NCBI RefSeq assembly: GCF_937138205.1
Contig: NZ_CAKZOT010000045.1
Coordinates: 1-64,000 of the forward strand
Origin: an uncultured Rhodospira sp.
Lineage (GTDB): Bacteria > Pseudomonadota > Alphaproteobacteria > Rhodospirillales > Rhodospirillaceae
Length of the DNA stretch: 64,000 nucleotides
Reading direction: 5' to 3'
Positions 57,831 through 64,000 of the stretch are shown here, piece after piece. Position 1 is the stretch's first letter; each line of letters begins with the position of its first letter. The notes below the pieces were generated by a model, which did not search any database, had not been told where the DNA came from, and saw nothing but the letters and a program-made list of their open reading frames with translations. The position numbers were made by a program, and so were the translations under genes.

Positions 57831-59492
57831 TCAGGGGTCGCATGTTTCTCTGGTGAAACGCGTCAAGGCTACTTGGTAGGGCTTATGGCCATAGACGTCC
57901 TGTTGGCATTTAAATGCGGCGTTCATTCGTGAGATGAATACATCGTTCGGGTCAAAAAGATCAAGTTTGCGCGTAATGACCCATATCTCTGACGCGGTTT
58001 CAAGTTTCTCAATAACGGATTCGACGTCTTCTTCTCGTATGGCTGGAGCGCCTCGATTGCCCGAAGGATAAGTGTATTGTTCGCCTCTCTGCGGATAAGG
58101 TCCTGGAACAACGTGGATCGGATTTGGAATATTCATCTTTTTTGCGTAGTAGGAAACCGGGAGGTCCAGACTGTTGGGCGCAAGAACAATAGGTATATTT
58201 TTTTCAGAATCATGCTCAATTACACCAAGCATGTGAGGGTAGGACCGATGGTTGTCGACGCTTGACGGGTCTATCACGATCATTTTTGCAAGCAAGATCA
58301 TTGGCCCCATGAGCGCCAATCCAAAAACAACAATCACGCCAAGCGTTCGCCAGCGTTCCGGTAGGCCCCAAGGCAAGGCCGCCAAAATCAAAATGAAGGG
58401 TACGGACGTATGTGCCAGAGTACGTGGCAGCCATACTGGGGTGAATGCATACGTCAAGATCAACAAAACTAGCCCGGGCCCAAAGGCTGCGATCAGTAAA
58501 AACCAAAAAAAAGAGGGCCGTCCATTGCGGCGGCAAACATTAAAAAGGCCTACAACGGACGGAACCAGCGGCACAAGGAAAATAAGCGAGCCAATTGCCG
58601 CAACGACCCATTCATCGGCCACGTTCCTCGCCAACCAGGTGCTGGGAACTTGGCTGTAAATACGAAGAGAGTCAACGACCAAGGTTGTAAGTGTCGGTGC
58701 CTCCAGCCAAAAGTCCTTGGAAACACTGCTGGCCTGGAAAAGCAGGGTGCTGACGTACGGCGCATACAACGCCAGACAAACAAACCCCACGGCCAACACG
58801 GCCTGAAGAAGACCGGGTACGCGCCGCACCTGCACCACAGAGACCACGAATAGAAACATGCCGATCAAAGCGGCGGTGATCACCGACAAATTGTGGAGCC
58901 TGGAAAGTAAGGCCATCGCGACGCCTAGCCCCACGATCACGAGGATCGTCCCGGGCGTACTTCGAACGACCTTGCTAAGGGGCGCCGAAAACCGGCCGGC
59001 ATTGGCCAGCAGCCAGAGGGACCCTAACATGACGAACGCCATCGCCATGCTGAGAAGCGCATAGGGACGCGCTTCCTCGGCAAATTTGATCTGGTACAGC
59101 CAACCACTCGCGAGGGCGACGGCCAGAAGCCCCACCCAATGCCCCTCTCGGCCTGAAAATGCGACACGAGCCGTGGCGTACAACACGAGAGGGACGGCCG
59201 CGCTCGACAGCAACGACAAAAGCCGAAGCGCCGGTTCGCTCGACCCGAACACACCTCGCCAAATCTTTAATATTGAATAGTAAAATGGGGGGATTATTTC
59301 ATACTTGAATATATCACCCCATAACTCTGACCAGCTAAGTCCAGAAAAGAATACGCTATAAGCCTCGTCTATCCAAAGAGGGTATTGTATAATAGAAGCT
59401 GTCCGTATTATAATGCCAATTGCAAAAATAAGGACAACAATCCGAACGCCATTTTTTTCGACAAAATGAGAGACAAATACACTGCTAGACAT
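57831..59492 (-). CDS. GT39/ArnT-like multi-span membrane glycosyltransferase
   Basis: The 553-residue protein has about ten to twelve hydrophobic helices and a C-terminal soluble tail. After the first helix comes PLWIDEAYSVFF, with the acidic D-E pair that is catalytic in lipid-linked sugar transferases of the GT39/PMT/ArnT type; later GVFGSSEPALRLLSLL and FAEEARPYALL are also typical. Such enzymes move a sugar from a polyprenyl phosphate carrier to lipid, protein or glycan. I chose the ATG at 59492, after GGAG; one at 59507 is possible. The gene is AT-rich at both ends, unlike its neighbours, which suggests transfer. The 276 bases upstream hold no gene. Confidence 0.75.
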   Translation of the reverse strand: MSSSVFVSHFVEKNGVRIVVLIFAIGIIIRTASIIQYPLWIDEAYSVFFSGLSWSELWGDIFKYEIIPPFYYSILKIWRGVFGSSEPALRLLSLLSSAAVPLVLYATARVAFSGREGHWVGLLAVALASGWLYQIKFAEEARPYALLSMAMAFVMLGSLWLLANAGRFSAPLSKVVRSTPGTILVIVGLGVAMALLSRLHNLSVITAALIGMFLFVVSVVQVRRVPGLLQAVLAVGFVCLALYAPYVSTLLFQASSVSKDFWLEAPTLTTLVVDSLRIYSQVPSTWLARNVADEWVVAAIGSLIFLVPLVPSVVGLFNVCRRNGRPSFFWFLLIAAFGPGLVLLILTYAFTPVWLPRTLAHTSVPFILILAALPWGLPERWRTLGVIVVFGLALMGPMILLAKMIVIDPSSVDNHRSYPHMLGVIEHDSEKNIPIVLAPNSLDLPVSYYAKKMNIPNPIHVVPGPYPQRGEQYTYPSGNRGAPAIREEDVESVIEKLETASEIWVITRKLDLFDPNDVFISRMNAAFKCQQDVYGHKPYQVALTRFTRETCDP

Positions 59493-59768
59493 CGTGCGTC
59501 GCTCCATTTTTATTGTGACAATATAGGATTGCTAAGGCGGATGATCGCGATGAATGGGGCGCGAGACGATGAAAGCCCGAGCAACGCCATCCAGGGCCTA
59601 CCAAAAAAAGAACCGGCGGGGCTGGTCGTGGACAGTTGTATGGTCCGTCTTCGATTTCCTTTTGGCAACCGAAACTTGCTGGCGAGTGTCGCGCGACGTC
59701 AAGCAGGCACGATGAAGGCGGTCCATGGTCCGCCCGTCAAGGGATGGCACAACGCAAGAGGGGCGCGC

Positions 59769-60380
59769 CTACCCCAGCGCCCGGGCGTCGTGACCGGGCG
59801 CGGGCGCGGCGTCGGGGGACTGCCCGGCCAGTTCGGCCGCCAGGGTGGGCAGGACCGCCTCCGGGTCGGTGACGACCGTGAACAGGCGGTGCTGGTGCGC
59901 GGTGTGGTAGAAGCCCTCGACGATGATGCGGTCGATCACCTCCAGCAGCGGATCCCAGAATCCCTCGACATTGAGCAGGGCGATCGGCTTGTCATGCAGG
60001 CCAAGCTGGCGCCACGTCAGGATCTCGAAGGTCTCGTCCAGCGTGCCCAGCCCCCCCGGCAGGATGCAGAACGCGTCCGCGCGCTCGAACATGCCCAGCT
60101 TGCGGGTGTGCATGTCCGAGACCACGTGCAACTCCGGCAGGGTCTTGTCGGCGCGTTCGGCGCGTTCCAGGTGCTCCGGAATGAACCCCGCGACGTGCCC
60201 GCCAGCGTCGCGCGTCGCCCGCGCCAGTTCGCCCATCAGGCCGACGCGGCCACCGCCGAACACCAGCGTCCGGCCCGACTGGCCGATGGCCGTGCCGAGC
60301 GTGCGGGCGGCGTCCGCCAGGGCTGGGTTATTGCCGGGTTTTGCGCCACAGAACACGCACAGGGAGGTCAACTCGGTCAT
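59769..60380 (-). CDS. LOG family protein (cytokinin riboside 5'-monophosphate phosphoribohydrolase-like)
   Basis: The 203-residue protein has both LOG motifs, GGGRVGLMGELA and PGGLGTLDE, with the catalytic R and E in the expected spacing (the arginine in THTRK style: MHTRKLGMFERAD). The family splits nucleoside monophosphates into a base and ribose 5-phosphate; in bacteria it is often annotated TIGR00730. The ATG at 60380 fits the start of conservation (SLCVFCGAKPG). It diverges from the PEBP-family gene. Confidence 0.88.
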   Translation of the reverse strand: MTELTSLCVFCGAKPGNNPALADAARTLGTAIGQSGRTLVFGGGRVGLMGELARATRDAGGHVAGFIPEHLERAERADKTLPELHVVSDMHTRKLGMFERADAFCILPGGLGTLDETFEILTWRQLGLHDKPIALLNVEGFWDPLLEVIDRIIVEGFYHTAHQHRLFTVVTDPEAVLPTLAAELAGQSPDAAPAPGHDARALG

Positions 60381-60590
60381 CGTCTTCGGATCCGTCGGGG
60401 GAGGGAGACGGGCCGTTGTAATGCACGCGGCGCCCGATGGGAAGGCGGGCGGAGGCGGATCGGGCGGCGGCACGGTTGCGGGACGGATCGATCGTGCTCA
60501 CGTCATCGCTTTGTCGGTGTTTGGGCGCCGGACGGTCGGCGCCGGCCGCCATCACGTCCACCCACCCCATTTCAACCCAGGGAGAGCACC

Positions 60591-61151
60591 ATGCGCGCTT
60601 TTCGTGCCTTTTCCGCCTCTGTCGCGGCGATCGGCTTCGCGGTCGCCGGGGCGAGCGCCGCCCAGGCGGACATGACCTTGACCTCCGACGACATCACCGA
60701 CGGCGAGCCCCTGACCGAGGCGCACGTCTACAACGGCTTCGGCTGCGAGGGCGGCAACCTGTCGCCGGCGCTGTCCTGGTCGGGCGCCCCGGAGGGGACC
60801 GAGAGCTTCGCCGTAACCGTCTACGACCCGGACGCGCCGACCGGCTCCGGCTGGTGGCACTGGACCCTGTTCAACATCCCGGCCGAGACGACGTCGCTGC
60901 CGACGGGTGTGGGCGTCGAGGCGCCGCTGCCCGAGGGCGCGGTTCAGGGCCGCACCGACTTCGGGGGCAACGCGTTCGGCGGCGCCTGCCCGCCGGAGGG
61001 GCACGGCCCGCACCGCTATATCTTCACCGTCTACGCTCTGCCCGACGAAAGCCTGCCCGTGGACGAAAGCGCGTCAGGGGCTATGGTCGGGTATTTCCTT
61101 CAGGGCGGCGCGCTCGACAGCGCCAGCATCACCGCGACGTATGAGCGGTAG
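60591..61151 (+). CDS. Periplasmic YbhB/YbcL (PEBP) family protein
   Basis: The protein has 186 residues from the ATG at 60591 (AGGGAGAG upstream). It carries a signal peptide (1 to about 27, AQA) and the PEBP anion-pocket motifs VYDPDAPTGSGWWHW and GHGPHRYIFTVYAL. The loop NAFGGACPPEGHGP is typical for bacterial YbhB. The biological role of these proteins is unknown. A hairpin repeat follows 18 bases after the stop. Confidence 0.87.
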   Translation: MRAFRAFSASVAAIGFAVAGASAAQADMTLTSDDITDGEPLTEAHVYNGFGCEGGNLSPALSWSGAPEGTESFAVTVYDPDAPTGSGWWHWTLFNIPAETTSLPTGVGVEAPLPEGAVQGRTDFGGNAFGGACPPEGHGPHRYIFTVYALPDESLPVDESASGAMVGYFLQGGALDSASITATYER

Positions 61152-61169
61152 GGCAGGGGGCTTGTAGGG

Positions 61170-61203
61170 TGCGCTGAGGGCCGCGAACGCGGCCGTCAGC
61201 GCA
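61170..61203. repeat. GTAGGGTGCGCTGA-type hairpin repeat
   Basis: TGCGCTGA-G-GGCCGC-GAAC-GCGGCC-G-TCAGCGCA forms a near-perfect hairpin between the convergent PEBP and 257-residue protein genes. The form (GTAGGGTGCG...CGCA) is a common intergenic repeat style and may also end transcription. Confidence 0.6.
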
Positions 61204-61225
61204 TCCGACGGACTGAGGATCATGG

Positions 61226-61999
61226 TTAGAACAGTGAAAGCTGTCGAATATCGTCAAGACGAACGATCCCGTTTATTAACCATGTATCGGGATGCAGCGA
61301 ATGGGTTCCCATTGCCAGAAGCATACCTTTGCGCGGATATTCTTCACCGAATTTTGCCTTTATGAATGAAAGCGCCTTGTCTTCACCATATTCGCGCGAA
61401 TGATAGTAGAATGTTGCTTCGATCTCCCAGTCTTGGCATGTTCCTTCTCGCTCGCCGTCATCGGTAATGTATTTGTATTTAAACTTGTAGGGAGAAGGTG
61501 CATAGGGTATCAAAGGTTTTGTGTTGAAAAGGTCCGCTTGTGCGTGTAATGCATCGAATCTCGACTGTTGTAAATTGATCTCTTTGTCGTCCTTTCTCTC
61601 AATCAAAAAATCCACTATGTCTGCTTTTAATAACGCGAGGCTTCTTCCCCGTTCCTTCTCATTGGCCAAGCTCGTGACCACAGTATTGGACAAGAATAAC
61701 TCTCTGTCACTTTGTCTAAGTTTCCCAGTGATTTGAAGTGAGTCCTGGTCAATTCGCCTCGACTCAAACCGTCTGTCATCCGAAGGCAACCTCCAACGAA
61801 ACTTAATCCGGTCCCATCGCCCAAACTTCTTGCCTTCATCAAGGTATCGAAACGATACCGGATACAAACGAAGCCAATGCCCGTAAATGTCAATAGCTGC
61901 GCAGCAGACTGTTTCACCGTGTCGGGCACTCACCTGAGGTGCTGCCTTTACGATGACGACAGCTTCAGAAGTGCCCGATGTCGAGATTTCTGTCTTCAT
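61226..61999 (-). CDS. Uncharacterised protein paired with DUF488
   Basis: The 257-residue protein begins with a strand-rich segment, AVVIVKAAPQVS, then ETVCCAAIDIYGHWLRLYPVSF and FGRWDRIKFRWR, and later a mixed region with YKFKYKYITDDG. I know of similar proteins next to DUF488 genes but no function. It starts inside the last 35 bases of the DUF488 gene, so the two are made together. The sequence is clearly AT-richer than its surroundings. No catalytic motif is evident. A nucleic-acid or stress role is only a guess. Confidence 0.55.
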   Translation of the reverse strand: MKTEISTSGTSEAVVIVKAAPQVSARHGETVCCAAIDIYGHWLRLYPVSFRYLDEGKKFGRWDRIKFRWRLPSDDRRFESRRIDQDSLQITGKLRQSDRELFLSNTVVTSLANEKERGRSLALLKADIVDFLIERKDDKEINLQQSRFDALHAQADLFNTKPLIPYAPSPYKFKYKYITDDGEREGTCQDWEIEATFYYHSREYGEDKALSFIKAKFGEEYPRKGMLLAMGTHSLHPDTWLINGIVRLDDIRQLSLF

Positions 62000-62534
62000 A
62001 GGTTGCGGATGACGGCAGACATTTCCTGACTATCCCTGCCTGCACTCCAAGGTGACAAACACGAAACTCCTCATACCACATCATGTGTTTCGCCACAATC
62101 ATCCGGTGGCAGTGTTGAGGTTTTCGCTCATAGCACAGGAGGCAAGACGTGCCTTCCGTGGATAAGGTCATGGCTTGTTTCAGATCCGACTGCGCTTGTG
62201 GTGTTTTCATATGAGACTCAAATATCCTGGTAAACAATTCGTAGTTTCTTGCCTTCGCGGCCTCTCTGCCTTCTTTGGGGTCTCCAAGGCCAGAAAGATG
62301 GACGTAGCCGATATCGTGCGCGGCGGCGTCCTCTTCCAAGGCCCTTTTCGAGAAGCCGCTCTTGCGCGAGAATGGTTTGTCCCGGATGTCAATGAGGATC
62401 TGTACGCGAGCCGCCACCAAGGTCGCCCAAAAATCCCCTGGGCACGCCCCTTCGTATCCAATCGTGTAAAGAGTTTTGTTTCTCAAAGGGTTAGGCTCCA
62501 AGCGGTTCGGATCTCGAACATACTCTTTGCCCAC
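61965..62534 (-). CDS. DUF488 family protein
   Basis: The 189-residue protein has DUF488 motifs TLYTIGYEG, ILIDIRDKPFSRKSGF, VHLSGLGDPKEGRE and the Cys/His cluster CLLCYERKPQHCHR, which could bind a metal. The family has no established reaction. The gene overlaps its partner by 35 bases, and the pair is AT-rich in a GC-rich neighbourhood, with palindromic repeats on both sides (61170-61203 and 62702-62799). It may be a transferred two-gene module. Confidence 0.72.
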   Translation of the reverse strand: MGKEYVRDPNRLEPNPLRNKTLYTIGYEGACPGDFWATLVAARVQILIDIRDKPFSRKSGFSKRALEEDAAAHDIGYVHLSGLGDPKEGREAAKARNYELFTRIFESHMKTPQAQSDLKQAMTLSTEGTSCLLCYERKPQHCHRMIVAKHMMWYEEFRVCHLGVQAGIVRKCLPSSATYEDRNLDIGHF

Positions 62535-62701
62535 TGCCCAAATGTAAACCTTTGATCTGTCGCGGCCGCGGCTTGAAGCTCCCGCCGGCCGAGGCGCGGT
62601 CGGTGCTCATTGCCGACGAACGCGGGAACTCAAGACAGTGAGTGATACCGGGCGACGAAAATCGTGACACGTTTTCCGGACCGTCGACACACGGCCTTGG
62701 G

Positions 62702-62799
62702 AGATCCCTCGCGTCCTAACGGACGCTTCGGGATGACGTATGTATTTGTTTTTTTAAGAAAATTGTCATCCCGAGCGAGCGAAGCGAGCCGAGGGATCT
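62702..62799. repeat. Palindromic element with AGATCCCTCG terminal repeats
   Basis: The element starts AGATCCCTCG and ends CGAGGGATCT. A second inverted pair, CGGGATGAC and GTCATCCCG, flanks a central AT-rich spacer with seven or more T in a row. It could fold as two hairpins or one cruciform. The 408-base gap 62535-62942 contains this element and the hairpin at 62899-62928, and no gene. Confidence 0.75.
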
Positions 62800-62898
62800 G
62801 CCGCGTCGGCACTGCGCCCGGCGAATGGCGACGAGTCATGACTTCGGTCGGCTGATATGAGTGAGCACGAGTGCTCACGCTTGCGCATGTCGCTTTCA

Positions 62899-62928
62899 GG
62901 CGGGCCGCGCCAGTGGCGCAGGCCCGCC
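62899..62928 (-). terminator. Strong hairpin just after nrdJ
   Basis: GGCGGGCC-GCGCC-AGT-GGCGC-A-GGCCCGCC forms a very stable stem starting 15 bases past the nrdJ stop. No U-run follows on the minus strand, so it is a probable but not certain terminator. Confidence 0.55.
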
Positions 62929-62942
62929 CCAACCCGCAATCC

Positions 62943-64000
62943 TCACGAACACCCGCTCGTTGCCCCGCAGGTGTCGCACTTCAGGCACGTTCCGTTGCGC
63001 ACCAGGGTGAAGTTGCCGCATTCGCCGCAGGAATCGCCCTCATAGCCCTTCATGCGCGCCTCGCGGATGCGGGCCATGGTGGAGTCTCCGGAGCCGCCGC
63101 CGGCGCCCCCGCCGCCACCGCCGACCGGGGCCATGGCCATGGTCTGCCCCACCGCAAGCGCCTGCACCGCCGTCCCGCCGGCGGCCTCGCGGGCCTCGGT
63201 CGCGACCGCCTCGGCGCCGTGCGCCCGGCCGTTCCCGTGCAGCACGTACAGGTTCGAGCGCACGTACCCGGCCGACACCTCGCGCGGCAGGTGCTCCTCC
63301 TCCCACTCCTCGGTGAAGTCGCCCTCGTCGTTGCCACGGCCCAGGGTGTCGGACCGCAGGTCGTCCGGTTGCACGTGGGCCAGGTCGTTGCGGCCCAAGT
63401 AGGAAATGGCGATCTCGCGGAACATGTAGTCCAGGATCGACGTGGCCATCTTGATGGCGCCGTTGCCCTCGACCATGCCCGACGGCTCGAAGCGGGTGAA
63501 GGTGAACGCCTCGACGAACTCCTCCAGCGGCACGCCGTACTGCAGGCCGATGGAAATGGCGATGGCGAAGTTGTTCATCAGCGAGCGGAAGGCGGCGCCT
63601 TCCTTGTGCATGTCGATGAAGATTTCGCCCAGGCTGCCGTCCTCGTACTCGCCGGTGCGCAGATAGACCTTATGTCCGCCGATCACGGCCTTCTGGGTGT
63701 AGCCCTTGCGGCGATCGGGCAGGCGGTGGCGCTGCAGGCGGTGCACCACCCGCTCGACGACGCGCTCCGCGACCACCGTGGTGCGCTCGGCGGCCGGCGC
63801 GTCGGCGATGTCATCGGCGAGGTCGCCGTCCTCGTCGTCCAGCACCTGGGCGTTGAGCGGCTGCGACAGCTTGGAGCCGTCGCGGTACAGCGCGTTGGCC
63901 TTCAGCCCCAGCTTCCACGACGTCCGATAGGCGCGGTCGCAATCGGCGATCGTCGCGTCGTTGGGCATGTTGATGGTCTTGGAGATGGCACCGGAAATGA
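62943..64000 (-). CDS. nrdJ: Vitamin B12-dependent ribonucleotide reductase, C-terminal part
   Basis: The gene enters from the right edge of the window, and only its last 352 codons are seen. The visible start text [17 protein letters not shown] matches class II reductases. Later segments [18 protein letters not shown] and [25 protein letters not shown] are typical for the alphaproteobacterial NrdJ. A glycine-rich linker (about 55-75 residues from the end) precedes the C-terminal [22 protein letters not shown], which holds the redox and metal-binding cysteines. It makes deoxyribonucleotides using adenosylcobalamin. Confidence 0.93.
   Translation of the reverse strand, partial: ISGAISKTINMPNDATIADCDRAYRTSWKLGLKANALYRDGSKLSQPLNAQVLDDEDGDLADDIADAPAAERTTVVAERVVERVVHRLQRHRLPDRRKGYTQKAVIGGHKVYLRTGEYEDGSLGEIFIDMHKEGAAFRSLMNNFAIAISIGLQYGVPLEEFVEAFTFTRFEPSGMVEGNGAIKMATSILDYMFREIAISYLGRNDLAHVQPDDLRSDTLGRGNDEGDFTEEWEEEHLPREVSAGYVRSNLYVLHGNGRAHGAEAVATEAREAAGGTAVQALAVGQTMAMAPVGGGGGGAGGGSGDSTMARIREARMKGYEGDSCGECGNFTLVRNGTCLKCDTCGATSGCS

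Overview
The window comes from a GC-rich alphaproteobacterium. The gene content (ABC-type glycerol uptake, biliverdin-type phytochrome with its heme oxygenase, B12-dependent ribonucleotide reductase, enzyme I-Ntr, cytochrome c', tandem glycine riboswitch) and the protein sequences fit the order Rhodospirillales best; I cannot name the genus. Most of it is conserved chromosomal backbone with tightly packed operons (many 1-4 base overlaps). It is interrupted by several short, visibly AT-richer accessory segments.

Layout. 1-3.36 kb: tripartite tricarboxylate-type uptake genes (tctC plus a short tctB-like piece) diverging from a GntR regulator and a D-2-hydroxyacid dehydrogenase. 3.37-3.56 kb: gene debris, including an IS21 IstB remnant. 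3.6-13.8 kb: a complete glycerol regulon, with glpK-glpD-glpR leftward and glpV-glpS-glpT-glpP-glpQ-glpU rightward from a shared control region. 14.1-18.8 kb: Nudix hydrolase, TDT-family channel, a fused acyl-CoA synthetase/acetyltransferase and tRNA-Arg(CCT). 19.1-26.0 kb: aldo/keto reductase and kdsB leftward, then a tandem glycine riboswitch controlling gcvT-gcvH-gcvPA-gcvPB. 26.1-31.5 kb: cytochrome c'-like protein, a TIR-like/DUF2188 pair, and the overlapping hisS-hemA-prfA operon. 31.6-34.3 kb: an accessory cassette bounded by 51-base direct repeats. 34.3-44.1 kb: LysE-type exporter, ispG, a RodZ-like protein, ptsP, a nitronate monooxygenase-like enzyme, lysC and ubiG. 44.1-44.8 kb: a BrnT/BrnA toxin-antitoxin cassette flanked by a duplicated ubiG 3' end. 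44.9-57.8 kb: aldehyde dehydrogenase with GntR regulator, hydrolase and small genes, bphP-bphO, cytochrome b561, a LysM protein, a two-part GT-like protein and an SDR. 57.8-62.5 kb: an AT-rich GT39-like membrane enzyme, LOG, a PEBP-family protein and a DUF488 pair. 62.9 kb to the end: the 3' part of nrdJ.

The most interesting part is 31.58-34.26 kb. It holds an SMC/OLD-like ATPase gene overlapping a TOPRIM-fold (DUF3226-like) gene, the two-component layout of anti-phage systems such as PARIS and split OLD nucleases. Beside it lie an intact DUF1778 antitoxin gene and what looks like the first codons of its toxin. Near-identical 51-base copies of the hisS promoter flank the whole block. A second cassette at 44.1-44.8 kb (BrnT/BrnA) is likewise flanked by 52-base copies of a host gene edge, the 3' end of ubiG. 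Two independent cassettes with host-edge duplications in one window suggest a shared insertion mechanism. The TIR-like/DUF2188 pair (26.9-27.7 kb) and the DUF488 pair (61.2-62.5 kb) are further unexplained two-gene modules. Among backbone genes, the phytochrome kinase has lost its phospho-acceptor histidine, and the two glycerol-transporter ATPases carry complementary active-site losses.
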